A DNA stretch of 64,000 bases, taken from Tetraselmis striata. Taxonomy: Eukaryota > Chlorophyta > Chlorodendrophyceae > Chlorodendrales > Chlorodendraceae. A model generated the notes under the pieces. It did not search any database and was not told where the DNA came from. It saw only the letters and a program-made list of their open reading frames with translations. Where the stretch lies: assembly GCA_006384855.1 (NCBI GenBank), contig VCJN01001186.1, positions 20,536-84,535 of the forward strand, read 5' to 3'. Every line of letters starts with the position of its first letter. Position 1 is the stretch's first letter. The translations under genes and the position numbers were made by a program. This document shows positions 47,721 through 59,897 of the stretch, in pieces.

Positions 47721-50700
47721 TTAAACGGCTGCGGCACGGGCAAGGGCGCGGGATTGGCGGTGGGTAGAGTTACTGTCAATGTTGCGCACGGAGGGTTTAT
47801 TTTCGATCTTGTGGAGCGGGGGCGTCATGCGCTTTCGCTTTATTTTATTACGGCCGTCAGCACCAGCCGCCAGAGCACCATCAGCGCTGCCGGGCGCTGC
47901 ACCAGCCCCGACCTGCGCGCCCGAACGCGCGACAGATCAAGCAGCAGCGCATCATCAGCATCACATAGCGACATCATCATCATCATCGTGGGTCGCTATA
48001 TGTCGCTTTATTAATACCTTTTCTGTACATATGTGCAAAACCTCAGAAATAATATTTAATTAATGTACAGGTGCACAATAGCCCAGCGCAGCCGTGCAGG
48101 TGAGGGTGCGGGGCGGTTACATACTCATACATATAAGAAATTCCCGGCGTGTGGAAGATGGGTATTCTAAAAACGTAAACTCTGCGCTTGTAGTTCGTAA
48201 TGTTAGCAGACACTATCTGTGTTATTCCACGCAGGAATATGTACCCAGATATATTAGGCGCCCTGACTAGCGACTACTGTGCAACGATATTATTACACCG
48301 TCCCAGTACCGGTACATGTACCGGTACCCGTACCCATACCCGAACAGGACGATGGTGCTAGTACATTAATACTGAGTAGTACTAGCCGCCTCTGTACATA
48401 CTACAACCCGAAGCGAATATTTATAGCAGACGGTAGTATTTGTCATGCACCATGTCATCGTATATTCATTAATATACTACTATATGCTGATGGTGATGTA
48501 ATCATTTGCACGTACGGGTACTACTTCTGGATCGAAGTAAAAATATTATATACACGAAAGCATAAACTCTCTTGACGCCCTCCCTCTAACCAAAAAGTAT
48601 TAATAAAGCATAAACGACCAGAAACATAATGCTCGTATGTATATATGGAAGCCGGAGAAGAAAGACGTACATCGCCGCCCGCTTATGAATTGTTGTTTAA
48701 TAACGGCGTTTAACGAAATCATGGCGTAGTGTCACCGTCTATGTTTCCTGCGGGCACAGTGCACATGGTCGCTACACCAACAAATCCAGCGCTATTACCA
48801 TGCCGACAATCACGACTGGGCATAGGGAGAGTGCAAGGCGGGAGGAGCCTCAGTCGATACTAAGAGCCAGTGAGAGGTATCAATCAGCACCGCCTCGTCA
48901 CGTTTGGACAGTAGAACGCCGAGACCTGCTCACCGACTGTGCTCTCGACCGCGCCGTCTGTGTGCTCGACAGTCGTCACGGCCTTTCCGTCCGAGCTCGG
49001 GTGGTGGTGGAGTCATTCTTGCATAGGGCACGTTAGTGCGAAAGATACGGGTATTATACTGCACTCCATCTGCGAGTATCTTCCAGGAATAAAGTAGGAC
49101 TACGGACACCCTGCGGTGCAAGGTCCTTACTTAGATGTACCTTCTTACTACTTTTACTCGTATGCGCTGGCACTTTCGCTGCGCTACTGCCGCCTGGCAC
49201 GGCGCGGGCGGATGACCGGTGCGCTACGCTGCGCTGCGGTACTGCGCCCGCCCGCCGCGCATCATCAGCGATGCTGATATGAATATTTAGCGCCTATTTT
49301 TGCTACACGGGCTGGCTGCTGAACAAGCTGAGTACAGCAGGTACATTGTCGCTACATTTATCATATAGTAGTCGCTATTTATCGATGTCATGAGCTATAG
49401 CTGCATATATATCATGGTCATAAAATAATTATTAATATTCTACAGGGAGTCGCTACAGGTACAACCAGTATTAAGGATCCTTAGGCGCTACAAGTATGTG
49501 ACCAACTATCAGTATCATCGTCGCGTGCGTTGTCGCGCGTCATACCAGCAGCAGCATCACAGCACAACGAGTCAACGACTGCTACAGTGCTGCTACTAAG
49601 TACTCTAACTATCGCGGGTGGGGGTACGGTAACATGGTACCAGCACGTAGATCGCCCGCCATCAACCTCGGGCATGGATTTCGTGCACGTGGCATCGAGC
49701 CGTTGCCCACTCAGCATTAATATAAGTAGTCGCTATTAACACAGGGAAAGAGTGTTGACTCGATCGGTGCGAAGAAATTCCCCAATAAGAAAGTGTCAAT
49801 CTGTTTGCCCTGCTACTAGGTTTTCACGCATATTAGAACATATTCAAGAAAGTGCCCATCTTCCCCGGCCCGCGGGGGGGGGGGGGGGGGGGGGGGGCAC
49901 CGGTCGCCGTAGTACCTCAGCGCAACTTTTGGCGCGCGCGGGAACCAGGTACCGCGGGAGACGGCGGCCACAGGTGAGCGTCACTCTACGCATCTTGCCG
50001 CATTGCAACGCACGATATATTATGGGGCACCGCCGACTGCACATGGCCCCATTCACCGCCTTGCCGCTGTCAACCGTTGTGCCGTATCGTTATCCACGGG
50101 AAATCACGAACAACATGGACACCGACATGGAAAACTTAGCCTCTCCAATGTGCTCCATCCCCTCTATACTCCGCGTTATGAGGCGCAATGTAAGCTTTAG
50201 GCGCGGAACTTTAGCATAGACGAGGAAAATTGGAGCAAGGAAAATTGTTAAAGTATGCCAAGGCATACACGGCTTTTGTACCACTATCCGTTTGGCAGTC
50301 GGTTTGCATGTAGGCATTTAGGTTCATGTATGCAATGAATCTAGGCTTGTTGTCATCAGGGGGTCATCGGGTCGTCATGGTTGGTGAAAGTATGGCATGT
50401 TTCGAGCATGTGGCATGCGTGTGGTGAGCGTGTGGCGAGCATGTGACGGGCATGTGGCAAGCATATGTGTGTGGGCTGATGAGCAGCACCTTGGTTGCGT
50501 GTTCTTGTGTTAGTATAAGGGAGTGGTATGATGAGTATGACGGTATAGGTGTGTGGGTATAGATATATGCGGGCAGGGTTATGGTGGTAACCCTAACACG
50601 CAACCCTGTGCATCCTAACCCGGCTGCTATTGATACCAAGATGCATCAGTGCACGATGGTGCGGCTGTAAGCCGTCTGTGTAACGGTTTTCACATTATTG

Positions 50701-50737
50701 GAAAGCGTGAATGACGGTGCGCCGCCGGGGGGGGGGC

Positions 50738-50768
<31 letters not shown>

Positions 50769-51164
50769 ACCGATGCGTCCCTACGTCCGGGCGGAGACAT
50801 GGCAAGTTAAGCCGTGACTGCCAGTCCTCAGCGAGCCGATCATCCGCAGGCCTCGACGGGGCCGCTCGCGTGTGCTTCTCGTAGCGCTTGTGGGCGGTCG
50901 CTTATCGGGGGGCTCGCCGCTGGTCCGCCAATGTCCCATGCGCCCATGCGGTGAGGTCCCGTGCCGCCGCGTGCGCGCGCCGCGCGCTACATTGGTGACC
51001 ATTGGTAACCCATTGGTACCGTTCCCCGAAAGACGCATTTATAATGAAGTGCCATCAGACGGCCCAAAAACTAAGGGGTTCCGTGCTTTCTTATTGGTGC
51101 GTCGGCACCCGTATACAAACAATATGCATACCGCTTTGAAAAATGAAAAATCTGTGGGCTTCCG
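47721..51164. other. Gene-free interval
   Basis: Contains GGTACATGTACC-type palindromes near 48,310, several AGTAGTCGCT words, a poly-G tract at 49,877-49,897 and a longer interrupted G tract at 50,728-50,766. ORFs here (for example 155 aa at 49,752) run through the G tract and look random. Confidence 0.45.
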
Positions 51165-51275
51165 TGGCGATTGCAGCGGGCGGGGGCGGTGCTCGACTGG
51201 GACCGGTCGGGAGTCGACGACTTGACCCTTGAGACGAGTGGGCTGCGCCCAGCGCGGACCGCTCGCGGGCGTCAG
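51165..51275 (-). repeat. Diverged inverted copy of a macrosatellite segment
   Basis: The reverse complement reads GCGAGCGGTCCGCGCTGGGC, GCAGCCCACTCGTCTCAAGG and GAGCACCGCCCCCGC, matching array positions about 12,367-12,452 with several differences. It is another single copy outside the array. Confidence 0.75.
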
Positions 51276-52169
51276 ATTTGACGCTGGCCACAACACTAAC
51301 CCGTACGATATTGCGAAAACTATCCGAATATAAGATCCGATATGCGGTTCGCGCCGATAGTACGGTGTGCACCTGCGGCAGCTTGACGCGCACATCGCGC
51401 AGCCCATTACCCATGTTCTAGCATGTAGCAAGCCCACGACTGTCAACCACCGACACCGCGACCGCCCGTAGCGCCAAAAGTACCTCTTTATGCGGCGATG
51501 GTGGGCGGGTCGCGACCGCTACGGCCACTACGCAGGCGGCGTGCTTCGGGATCTCATCTGTGGCGAACCCGCAGCAACCAATATGAGCGCCGCCCCAACC
51601 ACAAACTTCGCACCGATGGCACATGCTCCGTCGGACCAGCTAGGGGAAAACGCACACTATTTATGCCTTCTATTTTGGCCAACCTGCCTTTCTATCCAAG
51701 CGGTTTTGACCCTAAAGGTGTATGGTGTCAGCAAAACGCGAATCCATGATGGGGGTGGCCAAGCGGGCGGCAGCCGCGAGGCGGGTGGACCTCGCGGCCG
51801 CAGTCCCGGGACATACACGCGTCCCGAGCCAGCCGTGATCGTCATGTGTCCTCGAAGAGGGCAGGAGGTAGGGCTGCGGAGTGGGCGGGAGCTGGTGGGT
51901 TGGACGGGGGTGTGCTAGTGGATGCATGATTCACCGCTAGCAGTGCCGGGCGGCTAATCGGGCGGCGCGACGAGGATCCCACGACGCAGGGGCGCGGCAC
52001 GCGCGGACAGATCATTCGTACCGTATTCGGATCGCGAAATGTCGTACGGGTTACCGCGGGAAGTGTTGTATGTGGCGGGGTGGGGTGGGGGGGGGGGGGG
52101 GGGCGGGGGGGCGTACGATTACATGATCGATTTCGCGTGCGTGTCCTCCACGAGCGACCCCCACTTACT
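51276..52169. other. Gene-free interval
   Basis: Contains a poly-G tract at about 52,086-52,110 and short overlapping ORFs on both strands without recognisable domains. Confidence 0.4.
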
Positions 52170-52700
52170 TGGGGCAACGACCCCCGCTGGTGCACCCCGG
52201 GGATCGCGGCGACCAAGGCGGAGCACAACAAGCAAGCGGCGGACCGAGCGTCTTCCGCCAAGTGCAGGGTTCCCCGGTTTTGTGGTTGAGGACCGCGGCC
52301 GCCTCGGAAAATCCGCTTTGACGGACGGGTGGTCAACATCTTCGCGGCGTTGATTGTTGTGCGCAACTTCCATGGCGATCCTTCCGCCCCGACTTCATGC
52401 TTCCTTCGTGGTCAGCTCGTCCTGGCTCTTCGGAACTTTGTCGCCAGCCAGCCCGCCGAGTTCCGCCATCACATGTCGCGCATGCGGCGGGGGTTGTTGC
52501 AGCGAGTCTCTCCTTGCGTGCATGGTACCTTGGACGGCATTATTCTCTCTGCCAAAGTGCATACCGCCAAGTCTGATGCTCATTCCGCTCCCTCTTATGC
52601 TGGTGTTGCTTCCACCTCGCAATTGTTGTAGTGGACGTTTCCTATTGCCTTTTCTGGTGATTTCCTAATTGCCTTTTTGCAGCTAGCTCATGTAAATATA
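52170..52700 (+). pseudogene. Retrotransposon 3' fragment, forward copy
   Basis: Encodes a C-terminal tail with VEDRGRLGKSAL, then VVNIFAALIVVRNF, CFLRGQLVLALRNF and RRGLLQRVSPCVHGTL, ending at TAG 52,629-52,631. A frame change is needed around 52,325. The inverted copy at 55.86-56.40 kb encodes a clearly related tail. P-F/V-V-E-x-x-G-R-L-G-K recalls the ends of non-LTR retrotransposon polyproteins in algae (inference). After the stop come GCAGCTAGCTCATG and TGTAAATATATA, a shared 3' terminus. Confidence 0.55.
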
Positions 52701-55700
52701 TACTATATACAAACCGGGTCTACATATAATATATGCAAACCGCCGCCAGCCAAACCCTACTCGTACTATCGTACTATGCCCGCGCCCGCCAGGCACGGTT
52801 GGAGGTTGTCGTTATTGGACAGCCGGACCAGCTGAACAGCACGGCCCGAGCCCCTGTCCGAGCGCGGCGACGCTGTGCGAACGGAGCGTAGCAGTAGTCG
52901 CTAGGTATACGAGTAGCACTGCCGATAAAATGTTCGCGACCGGGCCGATGATGATCGGTCCCACATCACCCACACCAGCACCGCATCCCGGTCGTCTCGA
53001 CACGCAGGCCCACCTACATCGACCCTGCCGCAGCGGCCCGTACAGCATTTGCCAAGCGACTAAGGTATGGCCAAACCGTCGTACCGTTGCTGCCCCGCGG
53101 AGTGCTCGCTGCGCAGCCCGTTGCACACACCCGCGCAATTAAACCCCCCGCCCGACGCCCCCCCCCTCCTTGCACGACGCCCGCCGTGTCAAACCTTGAG
53201 AATCGATGCGCACAACCCATACACTCTCCCGGACGCCGTAACTTGCGGTATGGGCCGTCGTCCGTTGTCGGTTTACTGTCGGCGCTTCGTGCTTGGTCCC
53301 TACTACACGCTCGGACCCAAACCGCCAGTAGAAACTTATGCTCGTCTTGAGATCTATGGGTAATGTGAACCCCGTCAACGGCAGAGTGGCGTCTCCATCG
53401 TCCAAAGTATCGAGTCGCTGCCTACACTGAGACGTCTCTGCGATGCATTGACGGTGTGCAACTAGACCCTACGTGTATATACGACACACCAGCGGATGCG
53501 TCGTTACTCTGCAAGCGGCGGTCGCGAGTGGGACGGGGGAGGAAGGGGGGGCTGACCGCATGTGTTAAATGAATGGCGCGCAGGGTGCCCGCGCACTGCT
53601 CGTAATACACAACAAATCTGGCCTTCAGAGGGCCTCATCACGCTACGCACTTTCAATAGTGGACCCTGCGAGTTCGCATGCACGGCGCACCCGCACAGTG
53701 TTTAAGATCGGCGATATAGCGCACGTACCTTGTATACGTACAAGAACCACCTCCATAAATCCCACCCCAGAATCGGCCACTAGCAGCTCACACGACATGG
53801 GCGAGAACCTCTACACCACCACCCATGGCCCCTTAGGGGGTAAGGGTGGGATATGGGCCGAGTGGTGTGGAATTTGGTGCGGCATGGGTGAAGAATCGTG
53901 CAATTCAGCATGTGTCTCACCTCCGCCCATCCATTAACCGTATTTCCGCTATTTTCAAAGATTGTCACAGCTACCCGTCACTCCATCGGCTCCCGGTGTA
54001 CCTACTACAGGCAAGCGAATCCACCCATATTGGTCTATATCGCTAGCATAATATGGGTATAGTGGCATTTTGCAAGCGTAGGTAGATGGGTGGCGCGTCG
54101 ACCACTCATCTACGGGTGCGTGATTGACGCCCCCCGCACCCCCCCCCCCCCCCCCCCCCCCCCATTAAGCCCATTTATCTTATCTCGGCTCAAAACTAAG
54201 GGGGGAGATGGGGCACCGCGCACCGACCACCTCATGGGCCACTCATGGGCTCTACCGCACCCCTAGGAGCTAGGCCATGGGGCGGTACATGTGCTTCGGG
54301 CTAAATAGAAAGCTGCGGGTTGCAGAGAATGTATATGCGGAAATCCGGGTTGGTCGGCCCCATCGGGCCGATATCGACCGATATTGACCGCAAACTTATC
54401 GCTAGCGGGCATCAGCCCTGTTTATGGGCCGCTACTAGCGCTCATATATACGATCGATAAGTATAGAGCTACCTCAGGCGCTCCCGCAGGAGGGGTTGAG
54501 GCCGGGAGTGTATTTCCGAAAACGCGACTTCCAAGATCGGGTGGTATCTTGAAGCGGGGGCACATGGGGCACCGTCCTTGGAGCCCCCGACCTCTACCTC
54601 AATGTTTGTACATTATCCCTATGAGATAGGCTATGGACCTATCCTATTTCCATGGCAGGTGGTGCCCGTTTCGGCTCGGGCATGAAACCGTGAGCATAGC
54701 CCCCCTCCGTGAGCAGCGTGCTAGTACGAGAGTACGAGACGTGGGACTGGATGAAATATGGTACGGGGACTTACAATGCCAATCGGTGTGGTCACATTGC
54801 TAATTATGTTATAGAGGTTTAGATTACACCGGGGCCTATGTCCTTGTACCCGCGCGTACGTTATGATCGCCGGACGCTTCGGCTTCTCACCCAACATGAA
54901 TATCCGAACGGGCACTGCCCGTCCGCAGTTGCGGCCGACAGGAGGCCGTTGTCGCGCATTGCTACACAGCACTTGAGCGAAATATTGTATATACACCTGC
55001 CCACAAAAGCCTTGCGCCCCCCTTGTCAAGCATAAACTGTAGATTGGCCCATTATGAGCCCTCACCTTCGTTTCCGGCCGAGCCCTTCCATGTATGTGTC
55101 ATACGTGAACACGGCATCATGCGTGGGGGGAGCCCTAAGTGGCGTTTGTTGGGCTCTCGTTGTAAAAGCCATACGTGTGCGTGTCATTGTTCAGGGTTAG
55201 TAATGAATTTGATAGCCCAATGTCACGAGGGCACGAATCTTTATATCGCACGTATATGCGTTCTATATGTACGGATGCACGCCAAGAGTTAGCTTTACCA
55301 TCGTAGAGCACATTCACAAAAGCGCGCTCTCCCCACCGTCGGCATGCAAGCAAGTGAGCAGTTCCCGCAAAACGGCCAATACTGCGATAAAGGCTTGCTC
55401 CAAAGCTAGCACACCTACCTACAGATGTTGTCTGCATTCAATGCGCCCTTGGCAGAGCCGGGCTTCAGCCCATACTGCGCAAGGGTGCAGCCCCCGAGTC
55501 AGCGGGTGGGTCCATGTGGTCACCTGCTAGGGAATCGTCTAGGGTATGTGGTAGGGCTGGCCATCAATACGCTCCCATAATCTGCTATTGGGCTGCGCCT
55601 AGCGGGCCCCTACGCGGGGAAAATCCGCCCGCGCGGGGCGAGTACATCGCCTTTTATCGGGATGCGGGTCGCGCGGTAAGCCACTGTACTAGGGTTTGTA

Positions 55701-55760
55701 GGAGAACCTAAAAATATTTGCATCGGGCCCCCCTACCCCCCTCGGTTATGTTTCCACCGA
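52701..55760. other. Gene-free interval between inverted retroelement copies
   Basis: Contains a poly-C tract at about 54,138-54,163. The many ORFs of 60-120 aa overlap on both strands and have no recognisable domain. Confidence 0.4.
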
Positions 55761-55768
55761 GGGGCCCG

Positions 55769-55785
55769 GCAGGGTTCGAACCTGC
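55769..55785 (-). other. tRNA T-arm/B-box-like word
   Basis: Reads GCAGGTTCGAACCCTGC on the minus strand: five perfect stem pairs around a TTCGAAC loop, matching the pol III B-box GGTTCGANNCC. No cloverleaf 5' half or A-box is evident, so it is not called a tRNA. It could be a tRNA-derived repeat fragment. Confidence 0.35.
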
Positions 55786-55805
55786 ACAGAGCGGAATCAC
55801 GAGCG

Positions 55806-55838
55806 TAACAAGCAGCCCCGCCCCCCCCCCCCCCCCCT
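55806..55838. repeat. Poly-C tract
   Basis: About 20 uninterrupted C after CCGCCCC, between the B-box word and the retroelement fragment. Confidence 0.9.
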
Positions 55839-55857
55839 TCCGCCACCTATATACGTT

Positions 55858-56401
55858 ACATGAGCTAGCTGCAAAAGGCGATCAAGAAACCACCCGAATA
55901 GGCGAGAGGAAACATCCACTACAACACTTGCGAGGTGGAAGCATCACCATAAGAGGGTGCGGAATGAGCACGCGCAAACGCATCATACTTGGCCGTCTGC
56001 ACTCCGGCAGAAAGAATGCCGCCCAAGGTACCATGCACGCAAGCAGAGACTCGCTGCAACAACCCCCGCCGCGTGCGCGACAGGGCGGGATGGCGAAATT
56101 CAGCGGGATGGCTGGCAACAAAGTTTCGAAGAGCCTGGACGGACTGACCACGAAGGAAGCATAAAGTCGGGGCGGAAGCACCGCAAGGGAAGTTGCGCAC
56201 GGCAAGTAATACCGCAAAGATGTAGACCACCGTTAAAGCGGATTTTCCGAGGCGGCCACGGTCCTCAACCACAAAAGGGTAGTACCGGTGAACATCATGC
56301 ACCGGGGCGGAAGACGCCCGGTCCGCCGCTAGCTTGTTGCGCTCCGCCTCGCTCGGTCGCCGCGATCGCCTCGGTCGCCTCCGCCACCTATCAAATCTCA
56401 A
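55858..56401 (-). pseudogene. Retrotransposon 3' fragment, inverted copy
   Basis: Minus-strand frame of 160 aa (56,401-55,919) with AERNKLAADRASS, YYPFVVEDRGRLGKSAL, FAVLLAVRNF, CFLRGQSVQALRNF and RRGLLQRVSACVHGTL. This is the uninterrupted version of the tail at 52.17-52.63 kb. GCAGCTAGCTCATGTAA follows its stop. Upstream sequence (reverse transcriptase) is absent, so it is a 5'-truncated copy. The two fragments face each other across 3.2 kb. Confidence 0.6.
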
Positions 56402-57077
56402 GCCGTTGAGGAATATTCTAAGTTAATTATATCATAAAAATGCGCCACTGAACCACTCGGCGGTCGGCGCCGCCGGTGTTGACGTGGCGATATGGACAGA
56501 TACGTACAGGTCAAGACATACGAGGGGAACGGTATATATTATTTTTCCTGGTAATTAATACCAGGGAAGAAGCGATAAATACGATACAATATTGTAGAGT
56601 ACAAAACACGTACCGCTAAATTAATACTTCGCTATATCTTCGATGAGGCACCCGCTGGGTGCGCCGTGCGAGGCCGGGCCGTAAGACAGCTGGCTTGTTT
56701 TGGCCTTGGAGAACGCATCAGCGCTCGGGCGGTTCAAATTTATAAAAACCGGCGGTAGAAGCGCTAAACTCAAAACGTTAACAATAACGGTGCTAGGCCG
56801 CTTGTTATTGCTTATTCGTACGAGGATTTTTTCCTTAATGGATAAGCGGGTACAGGTTTACCGTGCTTAATTATAACATCAGGGCTTTCACAAAATGGGC
56901 ACCCAAGCGGGTACCGGTTACCGTGCTATTCCGGATTTGGAGGCTTATTGTATTGCTCATCCTTATTATTCACCAACGGTCACTGTAATGTCGTGGCTAT
57001 CTCGTATGGCTTGACAATGCGCATTGTACTCTCTGTACCTCACGGCCAGGCTATCACCGCCGCGGCACGCTCCAATG
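56402..57077. other. Gene-free, AT-rich, with a palindrome
   Basis: TTCCTGGTAATTAATACCAGG near 56,546-56,564 is an almost perfect inverted repeat. Words such as GGTTACCGTGCT and CTTATTGTATTGCT recur across 56.8-56.95 kb. Confidence 0.4.
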
Positions 57078-57410
57078 GCGCGCGGGAAGGGCGAACGAGG
57101 AGGTGGAGGTCGGGTCCGTGGTACCTCAACTAGAGGCCGGGGAAGGGGGAAAGGGACTAGTGTTGCTTCCGGCGCGCCATTCCGCGCACCCGCGCCCGCG
57201 CGGGCAGCCGCACCGCCAGCCGCCGAACTGACTCCACTCGCGCCCCAGCCCCCCCCCCCCCCCCCCCCCCCCCCCCCCTTGCTTTTGACGAGGCCCCGGT
57301 CATGCATGCTGAGACTGATCGGGCATGCAAGGATTTCTTGCACGTCTTCGCGGATTTTGGCGGTGCTAGTCCGTGGGCGAGGGGGGCCTCGTTGCTATTG
57401 CTAGGAGTAA
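57078..57410 (+). CDS. Candidate first exon with RG-rich start and a C30 tract in the reading frame
   Basis: ATG 57,078 opens an Arg/Gly-rich segment (MARGKGERGGGGRVRGT...), then an Ala/Pro-rich segment running into a C30 tract (57,249-57,278, poly-Pro). After the tract the +0 frame continues for about 40 residues without obvious character. A different frame, FDEAPVMHAETDRACKDFL, looks more protein-like. The tract length therefore decides what is encoded. RG-rich starts are common in nucleic-acid-binding proteins and some retroelement Gag proteins. No family is assigned. Confidence 0.35.
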
Positions 57411-57540
57411 CACATACAGCCTAGTTCCGTTGTACTAGGTGTGTTGTCTACTGAGTACTTCGTGGCATGCACGGCAATTCCTGCAGCGATATATTTGACA
57501 GCGCAGAGCATCAAAACCTGGAAGTCACGTTCCATATATG

Positions 57541-59305
57541 TTGCAAGGAGCGGTCATCCGCTACCTAAGGAACTGTGAGGAGTGTGACGCTCCACCTGGC
57601 AATGAGGAGTGCCAGCGTGTCAGCGAGTACATCAAGAAGCAGCGGGACAAGGGCTTCAATTGCTTGCTGACCTATGCGCAGATGTGCACCATGCATTCGC
57701 CTGATGATATAATGATGAAATGAACCTGCACAATATGGTCTGCCGAGTCTGAGTCATGGAGGCGGCCAAAGGCAGCGCATTGCCCGCGACTCGGAGCTAT
57801 GGATGGAGCGTACATTGCACCCCCCCCCCATTGCCCTCATACGCACTGTGTCTAGGCTGCTGTCATATGAACACATATGCATGCCCGATGTCATATGCAG
57901 ATGCAGAACGTGAAGCGCGTGGCCATAGGCAGTGGCACCACTGATATGGAGCGGGCATACGGGCGGAAGTTCTTACTGGAGGCACGCATAAAGTTTCTGC
58001 GTGTAGGCTTGCCTCGACCCAGATTTCCCACAGCCAGTCTCTGTGGCGGCCGTGCTTTGTGGGACAGTGGGAGGCCGATGGCGCAGACGATGCGGTAGGG
58101 ATATGTTTGAGGGCACGGGACCATGCTGCAGGGGCGCCGCCGTGCAGCCAGGCACCTGCTCAGCCGCTCCCGCCAACTGGGCGGCCTGCGCAGAGGGTAC
58201 TGGATAAGTTCTACTGTCAAGGAACCGGCACACTTAAGCATGAGCCGGCCTGGAAGCACGCATATGAAATGGGGCTCGACCCCTATATGACATCAAGTGA
58301 CCCCCCTCCCCCCCCCCCCCCCCCGGCCCTATGCCCTCTCTACCCCCCATTTAGTCGGAATCGTAACGCAATAAGTCATAGGTCAGAATCTTAACGCAGC
58401 ATGTTTCGGGTATATACGCAACTTCCTACTAGACCGTGTGAACCGAATACTGCGTACCTTGCTACGCATTGCTACCATGCTGCGCGTTGGCGCCCCGCTG
58501 CCCTCGCGCCCGCGACGCATTGGCGCCCCATTGCCCCTGCCGCGCTAGCAAAAGTAATCGACGGACATGAGTCGATTCAACTCCTATCTGCGGTCAAAAA
58601 AGTATTTATAAAGATAGTAGATGATTATGATTAGTGAGGTTGTTGTACTACCCTGCAGGTACAACTTGTATCATAAGTGCAAGATAGGGGAGGGGCTACC
58701 TTTGTATCGTACACCAAGAGACAATGACGGAAGTGCAACTTCTGGATACAGGCACCCCCCCCCCCCCCACACCCGACTCCAAACTGCCTACATAATTAGT
58801 GTTGCCCAGCCATTGAGTTATGGTATACACACACTAAATGCAGGTTGTGCGCCCGAGACACGAAGGCATGTGGTCTTCATGGTTGGCATGTGGCACAAAT
58901 CATGGGACGAGCAGTGGGTGCCCACTGATGAGTACGGCAAGCATGCCATACTGCGAGACAGGATTGCCGAGGTGGAGCAGCATGACAACTAACTAAACCG
59001 CGTGTATGTTGGGGAAGTGCAGTTTTTTCTGAACAAGGTGACCAAAACTAGCCCTTCGGTGCCGGATCTCACCCTCGCTGTGTGCCGATCGCACGCAGCT
59101 GAGCGCATGGCAATACCCCCCGTCGACGACACTGGTGTGTGGCTGAGCAAAGCGCCCCTTCGTTCGGCCAAACATTCCCAGGGAGTATCACGCCTTCCCT
59201 GTCGCGATGAAGGACGTCGAGGAGAAACTGTGATGCTTCTATGCTGATCCGGACATAGTGACAGACAAGCACTTATGTTCACTTAAAGTGGGGCAGTGTG
59301 AGTGA
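57541..59305 (+). pseudogene. Multi-exon gene relic, unrecognised (transposon-type)
   Basis: Coding-like pieces: 57,549-57,720 (NCEECDAPPGNEECQRVSEY); 57,901-~57,992 (MQNVKRVAIGSGTTDMERAY); 58,034-58,296 (FVGQWEADGADDA...KHEPAWKHAYEMGLDPYMT); 58,844-59,305 (RRHVVFMVGMWHKSWDEQWV). The 58,296/58,844 junction agrees in phase. Three lesions follow in the last piece: TAA at 58,990, after which the same frame resumes (RVYVGEVQFFLNKV), a frame change near 59,150, and TGA at 59,231 followed by CFYADPDIVTDKHL. The VGEVQFF...LAVCR segment vaguely recalls C-terminal regions of large plant/algal DNA-transposon proteins, but I do not recognise the family. Confidence 0.4.
58301..58324 (+). repeat. C-tract immediately after a predicted donor
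   Basis: GTGA of the donor at 58,297 is followed directly by CCCCCCTCCC and a run of about 14 C. Confidence 0.85.
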
Positions 59306-59897
59306 TGCACATATAACACAATGACCCTGAACTACTAGCTGAATTTCCGTATAGCTAGTAAATTTAATCGTTCAAAGTTGTGATGCCCAGCAATTCCGCG
59401 CAGCGCCCCGGCCGCCGCAGCCTTGCGCACCCAACGCCCATCGCCCGAAACCTATCTAGCCCCCTTGCGGTTTTGATCAGCGGCGGCTGTGAGGTCTCCA
59501 CCATCTAAATCGACGGCGGTTTACAACCGCCCCTGATGGCAGTCTGATAAGTACGGGGGAGCGACTGCCAAGGGAGGTGACAGTTGGGACAACCATATGG
59601 GGAAACGCTTGTCGGACAGTTACACAATGCAAAAATTACATCACTTCTAAGTGATGCTACTCGTTACTTTACTGGCTATGGGCAGCTATGCCTCGTATGT
59701 ACCTTTAAGCACATTGGCTGGTGGCTCAAGTATGCCTAATCTGTCCGCATTGTACTCTGACTCCTAAGGGGGTGGAGCATCTCCTCAGTTGGCCTCACTG
59801 CAAAATTGTCGTGACTCGACTTGTATAGAACAAGGTTCTGGCTGCCGGTATATATCTACCCATTGCATGATGGGAGTCATTACGGAGGCCGCTGGCC

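Noticed and set aside
49752-50219. 155-aa plus ORF
   Set aside because: Reads straight through a poly-G tract, has no domain, and nothing in its texture suggests coding.
51490-51918. 142-aa plus ORF and overlapping minus ORFs
   Set aside because: Overlapping ORFs on both strands without motif, splice or codon support.
55765-55840. Complete tRNA gene
   Set aside because: Only the T-arm is convincing. No matching acceptor 5' strand, D-arm or anticodon arm was found at the right spacing.
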